DNA of 64,000 nucleotides from Bacteroidota bacterium (GCA_016868475.1 VGGU01000003.1:18569-82568), one strand, 5' to 3'; counted from the stretch's first letter, positions 46,409-56,327 are shown. Notes: generated by a model from the sequence alone, not told the origin. Numbers and translations are program-made.

Positions 46409-48076
46409 ATGGAAAATGTACAGCTTGCTGAACAATTAGAACTGTTTTCAAAGCTATTGGATATACATGGAGCCGATCCCTTTAAATCAAAATCTTTTGC
46501 CGCAGCAGCCTTTACCATAGAAAAACTTCCTTTTCCTTTAGCCAACTCCCCAAAAGAAAAATGGATGTCCATACGGGGCATTGGAAAGAGTGTAGCTATA
46601 GCCATTACCGAACTTCTTGAAACCAAGCAGCTGGGCCCACTGGAAGAACTGCTCCGCAACACCCCGGTTGGAGTAGCAGAGATGCTTCAAATAAAGGGCG
46701 TAGGTCCCAAAAAAATTCATACAATCTGGAAAGAGATGGGAATTGAATCCATTGGAGAACTTTTGTATGCCTGTCAGGAAAACAGATTACTCCACTTTAA
46801 AGGATTTGGTGAAAAAACTCAACTAGCCATCGAAAAGGCAATACATTTTTTATTACAACACAAGGGTCATTTCCTTTATGCCGAGATTGAGGCATTAATA
46901 CCTACAATAGATGCTTTCTTGCAGCTTCAATTTGGAAAAGAGCAGGTAGCCGTAACCGGAAGCTTTAGAAGACAATTACCCATCTTGGACGAACTTGCGT
47001 TTGTAATATTAGCATCAAAACAAACCATCAAGGAAAAATTTTTAACGGCACAACCCCCGGAACTCATTGACGAAACAGATCAATCACTTTGTTACAAATT
47101 AAAAAATGGGTTGGCCATTCGACTATTTGCTTCAACTAACCTTCCGTTGGATTTATTAAAAACATCTTCGACCGTTGATTTTTATGAAAGCTTGTTGTCG
47201 ATACCTGAATGCGGCGATCTGGTTTCACCTACTCATCACGCACCCGATGACCTTTTTTTTATTAAAAGAAAAATTCCAGTTTCTCATCTTGCCCGAAGAG
47301 AATCAAAAATGCAATTGGAAGCAGCTTATCGATCCGCACCAATTCAAGAAAGTGATATCAAAGGACTGATACATTGTCATAGCAATTGGAGCGACGGAGT
47401 TAATACTATTGAGGAAATGGCCCACTCCTGCATGGAAAAGGGCTGGGAGTATATGGTATTGTCAGACCACTCCGCCAGTGCATTTTATGCCAACGGGCTA
47501 AAAGCAGAACGAGTGCTTGCACAACATCAACTCATTGACACACTAAATAATAAGTTGGCTCCTTTTCGAATTTTTAAATCTATAGAATCAGATATTCTAA
47601 CAGACGGGTCGCTAGACTATGAACCGGAAATCCTTGCCAGATTCGATATGGTAATTGCCTCCATTCATAGTAACCTTAGAATGACTGAGGAAGTTGCAAC
47701 AAAACGACTATTAAACGCTATAGAAAACCCTTTCACCACCATCTTGGGTCATCCTACAGGTAGATTATTATTGTCCAGAGAGGGGTACCCAATTGACCAT
47801 AAAAAAATCATTGATGCCTGTGCCCTTTACCGTGTAGCTATAGAAATTAATGCGCATCCCAGAAGATTAGATCTTGACTGGCAATGGATAGATTATGCTA
47901 TTGATCGCGGAGTGCTCATTTCAATAAATCCAGATGCACACGCTCTCTCCGGACTTTCCGATGTTAAATACGGAGTGCTGGTAGCGCAAAAAACACGTTT
48001 GACTCCTGCTGAGAATCTGAGTAGCTTTACGATAAATCAGCTAGAACAATGGCTGGTTGAACGAAAAAGAATTTAA
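46409..48076 (+). CDS. PolX-like protein, helix-hairpin-helix plus PHP domain, degenerate polymerase site
   Basis: 556 residues from ATG 46409 (a GTG two codons earlier is in frame). The helix-hairpin-helix region (IRGIGKSVAIAI, IKGVGPKKI, FKGFGEKTQ) and a Pol-beta-like domain (TGSFRRQLPI) are followed by a PHP domain that keeps its metal ligands: HCHSNWSDG, LSDHSA, SIESDI, ILGHPTGR and NPDAHAL. In PolX the metal-binding aspartates come in a DxD pair and a later one. Here the aligned sites read E195-L-A197 and A236 (GLAIRLF), so polymerase activity is probably lost while PHP nuclease activity may remain. That comparison is from memory of the family. Confidence 0.8.
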   Translation: MENVQLAEQLELFSKLLDIHGADPFKSKSFAAAAFTIEKLPFPLANSPKEKWMSIRGIGKSVAIAITELLETKQLGPLEELLRNTPVGVAEMLQIKGVGPKKIHTIWKEMGIESIGELLYACQENRLLHFKGFGEKTQLAIEKAIHFLLQHKGHFLYAEIEALIPTIDAFLQLQFGKEQVAVTGSFRRQLPILDELAFVILASKQTIKEKFLTAQPPELIDETDQSLCYKLKNGLAIRLFASTNLPLDLLKTSSTVDFYESLLSIPECGDLVSPTHHAPDDLFFIKRKIPVSHLARRESKMQLEAAYRSAPIQESDIKGLIHCHSNWSDGVNTIEEMAHSCMEKGWEYMVLSDHSASAFYANGLKAERVLAQHQLIDTLNNKLAPFRIFKSIESDILTDGSLDYEPEILARFDMVIASIHSNLRMTEEVATKRLLNAIENPFTTILGHPTGRLLLSREGYPIDHKKIIDACALYRVAIEINAHPRRLDLDWQWIDYAIDRGVLISINPDAHALSGLSDVKYGVLVAQKTRLTPAENLSSFTINQLEQWLVERKRI

Positions 48077-48085
48077 CTTTCTGCA

Positions 48086-48481
48086 ATGATTAATAAAAAA
48101 GGGCTGTTTACTATTGCCCTAAGTTTTTTTGTTTTTACTAGCTCAAGTTACGGTCAATACTTTGTGGGCAAATCTGCATCATGGTGTAAAGAAAACCGTT
48201 CGCTCAGTGCACTAAGCCCAGCACTTGTATACGACAAAGAAAACATTTGTATCCGAGAAATGTATTGGAGAGAAAAAATGGATGATTGTGAAAAAATAGT
48301 TAGTCAACTAACCAGTGTTGCCTCCTACGGCTGGATACGCATAAACGAAAATCAATGGGTCAGCAAATTTGAAGATCAATTGCTGGTAGAAATCCATGAA
48401 GTAAATAAAGGTTGCCGAACCCAAGTTCATCGGACAGCCTGGACAAAAGAGTTATACGAATTATTGTTAAAAAATGAATAA
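48086..48481 (+). CDS. Small secreted protein, unknown
   Basis: 131 residues with a signal peptide (about 1-23, ending SSYGQ). The mature part has five cysteines (WCKENRS, NICIREMY, DDCEKI, KGCRTQ region) and no recognised domain. It starts nine bases after the PolX-like gene and overlaps the next gene by eight bases, so it is probably co-translated with both. I do not recognise the family. Confidence 0.65.
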   Translation: MINKKGLFTIALSFFVFTSSSYGQYFVGKSASWCKENRSLSALSPALVYDKENICIREMYWREKMDDCEKIVSQLTSVASYGWIRINENQWVSKFEDQLLVEIHEVNKGCRTQVHRTAWTKELYELLLKNE

Positions 48482-48911
48482 ACAACTTTTCGCTCCCCTG
48501 ATACTAATGTGGCTTGTGTCCTGCGCCTCTCAAAAAGCAACACCGCTTTCCAAAGATGAGGTCAATGCCGTTATGGAAACATTTGACCAGGGATGGGAAA
48601 CCAAGAACGCTGCCCTTGTTGATTCAGTTCTTTCTCCACAATATCTCTATTTTACACAATCTGGAAGAACTTTTGACCGCGCCTCGCTTATTGCTACAGC
48701 CGGCTCACAAGTATATACATTGCAAACCATGGAGCGAGACAACCTCACCATCCAAATTGAAGGGAATACGGCAGTAGTGAACACCATATGGAAAGGCAAG
48801 GGCACTTACCATGGGGAGTCCTTTGACGATCGACAACGCTGCAGTGTTACTATTACCAAATGGAATGGGAAAGTGAAAATTCTATCCGAACACTGCACTC
48901 CGATCAAATAA
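48474..48911 (+). CDS. NTF2-like lipoprotein (DUF4440/SnoaL type)
   Basis: 145 residues with a lipoprotein signal (LMWLVSC, cysteine about 17). The mature part reads as an NTF2-like fold with helix VNAVMETFDQGWETKNAALVDS, DSVLSPQYLYFTQSGRT and a terminal strand ending LSEHCTPIK, as in DUF4440 proteins. Many are ligand-binding or enzyme-like modules of unknown function. Overlaps the preceding gene by eight bases. Confidence 0.75.
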   Translation: MNKQLFAPLILMWLVSCASQKATPLSKDEVNAVMETFDQGWETKNAALVDSVLSPQYLYFTQSGRTFDRASLIATAGSQVYTLQTMERDNLTIQIEGNTAVVNTIWKGKGTYHGESFDDRQRCSVTITKWNGKVKILSEHCTPIK

Positions 48912-48970
48912 CAGCTTGCTTACCAAATCCTCTCCTGATTTACTACCTTTAAACGCTGTAAAAATCACGT

Positions 48971-50593
48971 ATGAAACGCATGCTTTCTTTCACACTTTTA
49001 TTCCTCTTAATTACCAATACTGTTTTTAGCCAATCCCAATTAGAAAGGCCAAAACTAGTGGTAGGAATATTGCTTGACCAAATGCGATGGGATTATTTGT
49101 ATCGTTATTATGATCGCTACAGTGATAAAGGAGGATTCAAAAGGCTGCTAAAAGATGGCAATACTTGCGAAAACACCTTGATTCCGTATGCTCCTTCGGT
49201 TACGGCTTGTGGGCATAGCGTTGTATATACAGGAAGCGCCCCTGCTATCACGGGTATTACGGGTAATGTCTGGTGGGATAAAGACCAAAATAGAACAGTT
49301 TATTGCACAGAGGATAAAAATGTTGGTACTGTTGGGAGTAATTCTACACAAGGCAAAATGAGCCCAAAGAACATGCTGGTCACTTCTATTGCAGACGAAC
49401 TACGGTTGGCTACCAATTTTAAAAGTAAAGTGATAGGAATAGCCATAAAGGATCGCGGCGCAATTCTACCTGCAGGACATAGTGCTAATGCAGCCTACTG
49501 GTATGATAATTCGGTAGGCAAATGGATTACATCTACTTACTACATGCCCACCCTCCCTGATTGGGTAACAACATTCAATGATCAAAAACTTCCTGACCAA
49601 TATTATGAAAAAGGTTGGTCATTGCTATTTGATAGTACCACGTACGTACAAAGCACCTCAGATCGCAAAGTATATGAGGCCAAACCATTTGGGATGGGAT
49701 TTCCTTACGACCTAAAGCAATTCATAGGAAAGGATTATAGTAAACTCAACACTACGTATTTCGGCAATGAATTGACGTTTGAATTTGCTAAAGCTGCCCT
49801 TGAAAACGAAAATCTAGGACAGGATGCTGTTACTGATTTATTAGCAGTTAGTTTTTCCTCTCCCGATTACATCGGACATAGCTTTGGTCCTAATTCTATG
49901 GAGGCGGAGGATGCCATGCTTCGATTTGACTTGGCGCTTGGAAAGTTTTTAACTCTCCTTGATCAAAAGATTGGGAAAAATCAATATACCCTGTTTCTCA
50001 CAGCAGATCATGGAGTAGCACATATTCCTGAGTTCTTGCAAGAAAACAGATTACCTGCCGGACGCGTTTTTACTACTAAACTGATGGATCGCCTCAATGT
50101 ATCCCTAGAAAAGATCTACAAGATGAATAAAATCATTTTAAGCGATCACAATTATCAGTATCATTTAAATCTGCATAAACTTGATTCTGCAGGAATAGCC
50201 GTAAGTGAAATTATCAACTGGTTAAAAAAAGAGTGCGCTACAGAACCGGGAATTGACCGCATTTTTGCACTAACGGAAACCAGCACGGTTCCACTCCCGT
50301 CAACTATTCAAAAGGCCATTAACTTAGGTTATCACCCGCGTAGAAGCGGGGAAGTGCAATTTATTTTAAAACCAGGATTTATGGACGCCAGTGGTACTAC
50401 AGGCACTACACATGGTCTATGGAATCCGTATGATACGCATATTCCATTATTATGGTTCGGCTGGGGAATACAAAAAGGAAAAACGATTCGCGAAACTAGC
50501 ATGTCTGATATTGCCCCCACCCTAGCCACCTTGCTCCGCATTCAAATGCCAAGTGGCAATATTGGTAGTGCCATTAAAGAAGTGATAAAGTAA
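48971..50593 (+). CDS. PafA-type alkaline phosphatase, secreted
   Basis: 540 residues with a signal peptide (ending TNTVFSQ). It belongs to the PafA branch of the alkaline phosphatase superfamily from Chryseobacterium. The metal ligand D36 (LLDQMRWDY), the nucleophile T78 (PSVTACGHS) and the substrate-contacting N99 (TGNVWWD) are spaced as in PafA. The remaining ligands lie in SSPDYIGHSFGP, LTADHGVAHIP and a late HGLWNPYDTHIPLLWFG. It releases phosphate from monoesters in the periplasm. A phosphate-starvation control site cannot be seen. It lies 60 bases after the NTF2-like gene. Confidence 0.93.
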   Translation: MKRMLSFTLLFLLITNTVFSQSQLERPKLVVGILLDQMRWDYLYRYYDRYSDKGGFKRLLKDGNTCENTLIPYAPSVTACGHSVVYTGSAPAITGITGNVWWDKDQNRTVYCTEDKNVGTVGSNSTQGKMSPKNMLVTSIADELRLATNFKSKVIGIAIKDRGAILPAGHSANAAYWYDNSVGKWITSTYYMPTLPDWVTTFNDQKLPDQYYEKGWSLLFDSTTYVQSTSDRKVYEAKPFGMGFPYDLKQFIGKDYSKLNTTYFGNELTFEFAKAALENENLGQDAVTDLLAVSFSSPDYIGHSFGPNSMEAEDAMLRFDLALGKFLTLLDQKIGKNQYTLFLTADHGVAHIPEFLQENRLPAGRVFTTKLMDRLNVSLEKIYKMNKIILSDHNYQYHLNLHKLDSAGIAVSEIINWLKKECATEPGIDRIFALTETSTVPLPSTIQKAINLGYHPRRSGEVQFILKPGFMDASGTTGTTHGLWNPYDTHIPLLWFGWGIQKGKTIRETSMSDIAPTLATLLRIQMPSGNIGSAIKEVIK

Positions 50594-50595
50594 CC

Positions 50596-51360
50596 TTACT
50601 GAGGCAAAGCCTTGATAATAGCAGAAAATTCAACTGCATTCAAAGAAGCGCCACCCACCAATCCTCCATCAATATCAGGATTAGTAAAAATTGCATCCGC
50701 ATTATTTCCCTTTACACTTCCTCCATATAAAATGGGAATGGCATCCGCAATGACACTTCCATAAGTTGAGGTAAGATAATTACGAATTGCCAGGTGCATT
50801 TCCTGCGCTTGCGCTGCTGATGCCGTTTTGCCAGTCCCGATTGCCCAAATTGGTTCATAGGCAATAATGAGTTGAGCTATCTGCTCGGGAGTTAATGATA
50901 ACAATGATTCACTTAGTTGGTTTCTTACATAATCACAAGGATCTCCACTCTCTCTAATGGTCAAGGGTTCGCCACAACAAAAAACAGGAGTAATAGCCTG
51001 ACTAAAACATAGCTGCAATTTATCCGACAGCTGTGCTGGGGTTTCCTGTTGATATTCTCTGCGTTCGCTATGCCCTACCAAACAATACCGGATGCCCATG
51101 GAGGCAAGCATAGTGGCAGATACTTCTCCCGTGTAGGCCCCTGAAGATTTATGATAGCAATTCTGTGCAGCTATGGCAAAGCCTGGGTGTTCAGCTATCA
51201 AGTGGGAGGCCATATCAAGGTAAGGAAAAGGAACAGCAATGATAACTTGATGTAATGAAGGTATGGTTGGGTTTTGATCTAACACTTGCGTGATCAACTC
51301 TTTCGCTTCGTTCCAATTTAAATTCATTTTCCAATTGGCTGCTGCAATTTTTTTTCTCAT
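50596..51360 (-). CDS. tpiA: Triosephosphate isomerase
   Basis: 254 residues from the ATG at 51360 (MRKKIAAANWKMN). Catalytic features are NWKMN (active lysine), the CLVGHSERREY histidine, AYEPIWAIGTGKTAS (glutamate base and flexible loop) and ILYGGSVKGNNA. It interconverts glyceraldehyde 3-phosphate and dihydroxyacetone phosphate. It lies eight bases after the GlmU-like gene; its stop is two bases from the convergent phosphatase gene. Confidence 0.97.
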   Translation of the reverse strand: MRKKIAAANWKMNLNWNEAKELITQVLDQNPTIPSLHQVIIAVPFPYLDMASHLIAEHPGFAIAAQNCYHKSSGAYTGEVSATMLASMGIRYCLVGHSERREYQQETPAQLSDKLQLCFSQAITPVFCCGEPLTIRESGDPCDYVRNQLSESLLSLTPEQIAQLIIAYEPIWAIGTGKTASAAQAQEMHLAIRNYLTSTYGSVIADAIPILYGGSVKGNNADAIFTNPDIDGGLVGGASLNAVEFSAIIKALPQ

Positions 51361-51368
51361 TACCATTG

Positions 51369-52553
51369 TTAATTGATTGAATAAATAGTTTTCAACATCT
51401 TTTCTTCCCATTTACTTACCATCTGTCCTTTGAAAGCCTTCCAATGCTTAATATCCTCCAACGCTTTAGGCCACTTGTATGATGTTATACCATCCTGTCC
51501 CCAAGAAAACGAAGGTATTATTCGTGGAGATAATCCGGGTTCTAATAAAACGGAACAGGGTCCAATTATAGTGCCAGAATTGATGGAAGTATTGATGCTA
51601 GTGCGAACATAATCTCCCATCATCACTCCGCATTTTGTTCCAACACTAACTTCTCCATTAGGTGTAGTAATGCGAATGGGGCCTGCGTTGTTTTTGATAT
51701 TGGAGTTTGTAGTGCCGGCACCCAAATTGCACCATTCCCCTATCACCGCATCTCCAATGTATCCATCATGTGCTTTATTGCTATATCCGAAAAATATACT
51801 GTTTTTTATCTCCCCTCCCACCACAGACTGTGGGCCAATAGTAGTAGCTCCATAAATCTTTGTCCCCATCTTAATGCAGGCACCTTCTCCAACCGCCAGG
51901 GGGCCTCTTAACATGGCACCTTCCATGATTATAGCATTAGCTGCAATATAAACCGGGCCTTCGGTAGCATTAATATAGGCTCCCTCGACCTTTGCCCCTT
52001 TTTCAACAAATATCATTTTTGCATTCCGTGTTCGATTAGTTTTTGAAATAGGTGCAGCATCTCTGTCTTTGGTAAGCAACCGGAAATCATCTTGAATGGC
52101 CGTTGCATTTACGCTAATCAAATCCCAAGGATAGATTAGCTGCTTAACAGGTTTATTAAATGCAATGGTTCGTTTGATTTGAATGCGCTGATTTTTATTC
52201 AACTGCTGATGTGTAAAGCAATAAATAAATGGACTGCCCTCTTGATCCAGCAAACAATCTCCCGGTTGCAGTTTTTTTATTCCATTTACCAAGGCAGAAG
52301 TGGGCAAGATATTGGCATGAAGCAAATACCAGGTATCCCCTTTTTTGATCTGATTTAATTGCACACTCCTGGAATTATCCTTATAGCTGTCTAATGCTTT
52401 ATCAAAAGATGCCCATTTTAAGGATCGCTCCCACTTTTCACGAATGGTTAATATGCCAACCCGAATATCTTGAAGTTGACGGGTTAAGGAAAAGGGATGC
52501 ATCAGGACTGGCTGACAAAACTCTTCTGTGAAAATGATGTACTTATTTCCCAC
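51369..52553 (-). CDS. Alternative GlmU-like sugar nucleotidyltransferase / acetyltransferase
   Basis: 394 residues with a GTG start (MGNKYIIFTEEF). The N-terminal half has the reduced nucleotidyltransferase region of the Bacteroidota GlmU-like family, without the classical LAAGxGTRM loop. The C-terminal half is a left-handed beta-helix with hexapeptide repeats (VYIAANAIIMEGAMLRGPLAV, shown only in part here, and NLGAGTTNSNIKNN). It may make UDP-N-acetylglucosamine or a related sugar for the wall. tpiA follows directly. The family assignment is from memory. Confidence 0.8.
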   Translation of the reverse strand: MGNKYIIFTEEFCQPVLMHPFSLTRQLQDIRVGILTIREKWERSLKWASFDKALDSYKDNSRSVQLNQIKKGDTWYLLHANILPTSALVNGIKKLQPGDCLLDQEGSPFIYCFTHQQLNKNQRIQIKRTIAFNKPVKQLIYPWDLISVNATAIQDDFRLLTKDRDAAPISKTNRTRNAKMIFVEKGAKVEGAYINATEGPVYIAANAIIMEGAMLRGPLAVGEGACIKMGTKIYGATTIGPQSVVGGEIKNSIFFGYSNKAHDGYIGDAVIGEWCNLGAGTTNSNIKNNAGPIRITTPNGEVSVGTKCGVMMGDYVRTSINTSINSGTIIGPCSVLLEPGLSPRIIPSFSWGQDGITSYKWPKALEDIKHWKAFKGQMVSKWEEKMLKTIYSIN

Positions 52554-52589
52554 GGGAGTAAAAATAACGAGAATGCGAATAGCCTATTA

Positions 52590-52622
52590 AATAAAAAACG
52601 CCCCACATGAGCAGGGCGTTTT
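52590..52622 (-). terminator. Rho-independent terminator after rpmE2
   Basis: Minus-strand AAAACGCCC (52622 to 52614), 10-base loop, GGGCGTTTT (52603 to 52595), then TTATTT. It would also work in the other direction. Confidence 0.8.
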
Positions 52623-52639
52623 CAATACTTACTACCAAT

Positions 52640-52891
52640 TTATTTTTTAGCAGCGTATTTCTTTTTGAACTTATCAATACGACCTGCCGTATCAACCAAC
52701 ATGTTCTTACCAGTAAAGAAGGGGTGAGACATGTTAGAAATCTCCAATTTGATGAGTGGATATTCATTTCCGTCCTCCCATTTTACCATCTCTTTAGAGG
52801 CAGCAGTGGAGCGACTAAGAAAAGTATGACCGTTACTCATGTCTTTGAAAACTACCAGACGATAGCTTTCAGGGTGAATTCCTTGTTTCAT
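52640..52891 (-). CDS. rpmE2: 50S ribosomal protein L31, type B
   Basis: 83 residues, starting [17 protein letters not shown] and including [20 protein letters not shown]. It lacks the zinc-ribbon cysteines of type A L31, so it is the zinc-independent form. It has its own promoter, a 54-base leader with a stable hairpin, and a terminator. It comes between yajQ and the GlmU-like gene on the same strand. Confidence 0.96.
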   Translation of the reverse strand: MKQGIHPESYRLVVFKDMSNGHTFLSRSTAASKEMVKWEDGNEYPLIKLEISNMSHPFFTGKNMLVDTAGRIDKFKKKYAAKK

Positions 52892-52910
52892 AAAACTATG
52901 ATTTTTAAGG

Positions 52911-52932
52911 TCTTACGGATTTTGCCGTAAGA
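52911..52932 (-). promoter_or_regulatory. Hairpin in the rpmE2 leader
   Basis: Perfect eight-base inverted repeat TCTTACGG (52932 to 52925) and CCGTAAGA (52918 to 52911) with a six-base loop, ending 19 bases before the rpmE2 ATG. No T-run follows, so it is not a terminator of yajQ. A leader regulatory structure bound by L31 is possible. Confidence 0.5.
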
Positions 52933-52950
52933 TGAATTAATTGTGGGATG

Positions 52951-52982
52951 CAAATTTACAATGTAAAGGCAGAACAGCCAAA
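52951..52982 (-). promoter_or_regulatory. Promoter of rpmE2
   Basis: Minus-strand TTTG (52982 to 52979), 20 bases, TAAATTTG (52958 to 52951). Both boxes match the Bacteroidota consensus. The -33 box touches the yajQ stop region. Confidence 0.7.
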
Positions 52983-53474
52983 TCAATCCCTCATATTCAC
53001 AAACTGTAGGGGTAATCCCAGGTCGGTGGTTCTGCATAGCTGAATAACAGACTGTAGGTCATCTATTTTTTTGCCTGTAACCCTTACTAAGTCATCTTGA
53101 ATAGCAGCTTGCACTTTCAACCCTGCATCTTTCACCAGTTTGACAATTTTTTTAGCGTCTTCCTGTGCCAGGCCATTTCGAACTTTTACTTCCTTCCGCC
53201 ATATCTTCCCACTTTGCGCCCCCTCCTTGGAGAGATCAAACGCTTCTGGAGCAATACCTTGTTTATTGGCTCTGCTAATCAACACATCAATTAGCTGGCG
53301 CATTTTCATATCGTCCTCTGCCTCTAATTTTAACTGAAACGTCTTTTTGTCGAGTTCCAATACCACGTGGGTCCCTTTGAAATCAAAACGATTAGAAACT
53401 TCGCGAGTGGTAACATTTATTGCATTATCCAATGCCTGTAACTCCACTTTGCTAACAATGTCAAATGATGGCAT
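52983..53474 (-). CDS. yajQ: YajQ family nucleotide-binding protein
   Basis: 163 residues, usual length, starting MPSFDIVSKVELQALDNAINVTTRE, shown only in part here, with RFDFKGTHVVLEL and VRVTGKKIDDLQSVIQL. Members bind cyclic di-GMP or act with RNA or protein in other bacteria. It is transcribed divergently from the aldolase gene; a TATCTTTG box (53497 to 53490) is 15 bases before its ATG. Confidence 0.94.
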   Translation of the reverse strand: MPSFDIVSKVELQALDNAINVTTREVSNRFDFKGTHVVLELDKKTFQLKLEAEDDMKMRQLIDVLISRANKQGIAPEAFDLSKEGAQSGKIWRKEVKVRNGLAQEDAKKIVKLVKDAGLKVQAAIQDDLVRVTGKKIDDLQSVIQLCRTTDLGLPLQFVNMRD

Positions 53475-53489
53475 ATGTTGAATTTATAG

Positions 53490-53497
53490 CAAAGATA
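53490..53497 (-). promoter_or_regulatory. Candidate -7 box (TATCTTTG) of yajQ
   Basis: Minus-strand TATCTTTG, 15 bases before the yajQ ATG. A -33 TTG is not evident. Confidence 0.5.
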
Positions 53498-53522
53498 GCT
53501 GCCCGATTACTAACTTGCGGTT

Positions 53523-54566
53523 ATGCAAGATTTGATAATTGATTTCAGGTCCGACACGGTCACTAAACCCACTCCGGGAATGGAAGCTGCCATGCACCAA
53601 GCACCAATTGGAGACGACGTGTTTGGAGAGGACCCTTCGATCAATGCATTGGAAAGCAAAGCAGCTGAATTGTTTGGAATGCAGGCAGCCATTTTTTGTC
53701 CGTCAGGTACTATGACAAATCAAATTTCCATTAAGTGCCATACTCAACCAGGCGATGAAATCATTTGTGACGAAAACTCACACATTTATCAATACGAGGG
53801 AGGAGGAATTGCTTTCAATTCACTATGCTCCGTAAAACTCTTGGCAGGGAATAACGGACGAATAACCGCCTCTCAAATTGAATCTGCCATTCAACCTGAC
53901 GATGTACATCGTCCAATTAGCAGGCTGGTGTCCTTGGAAAATACCAGTAATCGAGGAGGTGGAAGTTGCTATGATTTTGCCGAAATACAGCAGATTCGTA
54001 CGGTATGTAATAAAAACCAATTGGCTTTTCATCTAGATGGAGCCAGACTTTGGAATGCGCTAATTGCAAAAAATGAATCAGCCCTACAATATGGACAGGT
54101 TTTTGACAGTATTTCAGTTTGTCTCAGCAAAAGCCTGGGCTGTCCGGTTGGAAGCTTATTATTGGGTAACAATAGTTTCATAAAAAAGGCTCGAAGAGTT
54201 CGTAAAGTTTTTGGCGGGGGGATGCGGCAGGCTGGCTATCTGGCAGCAGCAGGGATTTACGCATTGGATAATCATTTGGAGCGCCTTAAAACCGATCATA
54301 TACACGCCGCAGTTCTTGAGTCCACCCTGTTAACGTTGCCCTTTGTAAAGGCTGTTTTACCTGTTGAAACAAATATTGTAATATTTGAATTGCATCATGA
54401 ACTATCAGCCCCTGCACTAGTGAATAGCATGAAGGAAAAGGGTATTTTAGCTTATGCAATAGCTCCCAACAGGGTCAGGCTTGTCACACACCTTGATATA
54501 ACACCTGCTATGATTGATAAAACTGTAGAAGAATTAAAAAGATTGAACTATGCTGCCGGCCATTAA
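53523..54566 (+). CDS. ltaE: Low-specificity L-threonine aldolase
   Basis: 347 residues. The opening [19 protein letters not shown] and the [15 protein letters not shown] segment are diagnostic. The pyridoxal phosphate lysine lies in [14 protein letters not shown], and [12 protein letters not shown] holds the aspartate that contacts the cofactor. It cleaves threonine or allo-threonine to glycine and acetaldehyde. pgi overlaps its end by 17 bases. Confidence 0.93.
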   Translation: MQDLIIDFRSDTVTKPTPGMEAAMHQAPIGDDVFGEDPSINALESKAAELFGMQAAIFCPSGTMTNQISIKCHTQPGDEIICDENSHIYQYEGGGIAFNSLCSVKLLAGNNGRITASQIESAIQPDDVHRPISRLVSLENTSNRGGGSCYDFAEIQQIRTVCNKNQLAFHLDGARLWNALIAKNESALQYGQVFDSISVCLSKSLGCPVGSLLLGNNSFIKKARRVRKVFGGGMRQAGYLAAAGIYALDNHLERLKTDHIHAAVLESTLLTLPFVKAVLPVETNIVIFELHHELSAPALVNSMKEKGILAYAIAPNRVRLVTHLDITPAMIDKTVEELKRLNYAAGH

Positions 54567-56199
54567 TCCAGTAAAAACCATCGCTTGGGAAAAATTACGA
54601 ATTCACTTTAAGCAGCATAAACACACAACGCTGCAGCATCTTTTTGCAAATGATCAGAACAGATTTAACAAGTTCTCCTGCTCTACCAAAGACTTGGTCT
54701 TAGATTATTCAAAAAATAACATTACAGAAACCACCATGGACCTGCTGGTTGCATTGGCAACCGAGTGTCAGTTGGAAGCATCCAGATCCCTGTTGTTTTC
54801 AGGTGCTGCCATTAATGCAACCGAACACAGAGCCGTTCTGCATACTGCCCTTAGGAACTTTAGCAAACAACCCGTTTTTGTAGAAGGAAAAAATGTAATG
54901 CCTGATGTAAAAAAAGTGCTTCGGCAGATGAGGACTTTTTGCGACCGTATTCATCAAGGTAAACACCGTGGCTATACAGGTAAGCGGATCAAGTATATTG
55001 TAAACATTGGAATTGGGGGTAGCGATTTAGGACCGCTAATGGTTACCGAAGCACTTAAACCCTATTGGAAAAAGGGAATTGAGACTTTTTTTGTTTCTAA
55101 TGTGGATGGAAGCCATATAGCCGAAACCTTGAAAAAACTTGACCCTGCTGAAACACTTTTTCTAATTGCATCAAAAACTTTTACCACACAAGAAACCATG
55201 ACCAATGCATTTACAGCAAGGGAATGGTTTTTGAAAAAAGCAAAAAAGGAAACGCATATAGCCAAACATTTTGTAGCGCTGAGCACAAATGAAAAGGAAG
55301 TGCTACGGTTTGGTATTGACAGTAGAAATATGTTTACTTTTTGGGATTGGGTGGGAGGACGTTATTCACTTTGGAGTGCTATAGGCCTTTCCATTTCACT
55401 TTCCATTGGTTTTGATTCTTTTTCCGAGCTTCTTAAGGGAGCACATCACATGGATAATCACTTTAAGAATGCTCCATTAAAAGAAAATATACCGGTAATT
55501 CTGGCCTTGCTAGGAATTTGGCATACCAATTTTTTTGGCGCACAGACCGAAGCTATCCTGCCTTACGACCAATACCTTCATCGATTTCCTGCTTATTTCC
55601 AACAAGGAAATATGGAAAGTAACGGGAAACAAATTGACCGAAACGGTAAGCCTGTTTCCTATGCAACAGGGCCTGTTATTTGGGGAGAACCAGGCACCAA
55701 TGGGCAACATGCCTTTTATCAACTGATTCATCAAGGAACCCCGTTAATCCCCTGCGACTTTATTGCTGCTGCACAATCACATAATCCTATAGGGGATCAT
55801 CATCAAAAATTGATGAGCAATTTTTTTGCGCAAACAGAGGCGCTCTTGCATGGAAAGTCGGCTTCCACAGTAAGGAAGGAACTGATGAAGCAAGGGATTA
55901 ATTCAGCAGCCATTCAAAAGTTGACCCCCTTTAAAGTTTTTAAAGGAAATAAACCTACTAATTCTATACTGGTCAAGAAACTAACTCCCTTTGCTTTGGG
56001 ACAGCTAATTGCCATGTATGAACATAAAATTTTTACACAAGGCGTTATTTGGAACATTTATAGTTTCGACCAGTGGGGAGTAGAGCTTGGCAAACAATTA
56101 GCCAATAAAATTCTCCCTGAGTTGCAAGACAATAAGCCAATAATGAGTCATGACTCCTCAACTAATGGGCTTATTAATGCCTATAAAAAGATGAGGTAG
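54550..56199 (+). CDS. pgi: Glucose-6-phosphate isomerase
   Basis: 549 residues, the bacterial long form. Signature [14 protein letters not shown], the catalytic [15 protein letters not shown] region, GARYS-like [11 protein letters not shown] and the C-terminal [15 protein letters not shown] are visible. It interconverts glucose 6-phosphate and fructose 6-phosphate. The start ATG lies within the aldolase coding end, so the genes are translationally coupled. A terminator follows. Confidence 0.97.
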   Translation: MLPAINPVKTIAWEKLRIHFKQHKHTTLQHLFANDQNRFNKFSCSTKDLVLDYSKNNITETTMDLLVALATECQLEASRSLLFSGAAINATEHRAVLHTALRNFSKQPVFVEGKNVMPDVKKVLRQMRTFCDRIHQGKHRGYTGKRIKYIVNIGIGGSDLGPLMVTEALKPYWKKGIETFFVSNVDGSHIAETLKKLDPAETLFLIASKTFTTQETMTNAFTAREWFLKKAKKETHIAKHFVALSTNEKEVLRFGIDSRNMFTFWDWVGGRYSLWSAIGLSISLSIGFDSFSELLKGAHHMDNHFKNAPLKENIPVILALLGIWHTNFFGAQTEAILPYDQYLHRFPAYFQQGNMESNGKQIDRNGKPVSYATGPVIWGEPGTNGQHAFYQLIHQGTPLIPCDFIAAAQSHNPIGDHHQKLMSNFFAQTEALLHGKSASTVRKELMKQGINSAAIQKLTPFKVFKGNKPTNSILVKKLTPFALGQLIAMYEHKIFTQGVIWNIYSFDQWGVELGKQLANKILPELQDNKPIMSHDSSTNGLINAYKKMR

Positions 56200-56275
56200 G
56201 CCCATCGTGATTCAAACCACCAACTAGTTAAGCTCCCCCTTTTACATTACTATTTTATAGCGTTGTCCTATAGGC

Positions 56276-56311
56276 CAAAAAAAGCCCCTGGTAAACCAGG
56301 GGCTTTTGATT
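56276..56311. terminator. Bidirectional terminator between pgi and the T9SS protein gene
   Basis: AAAAGCCCCTGG (56280-56291), loop TAAA, CCAGGGGCTTTT (56296-56307): a 12-base-pair perfect stem with A-runs and T-runs on both sides, serving both convergent genes. Confidence 0.9.
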
Positions 56312-56327
56312 TATCGCTGTAGTTAGA

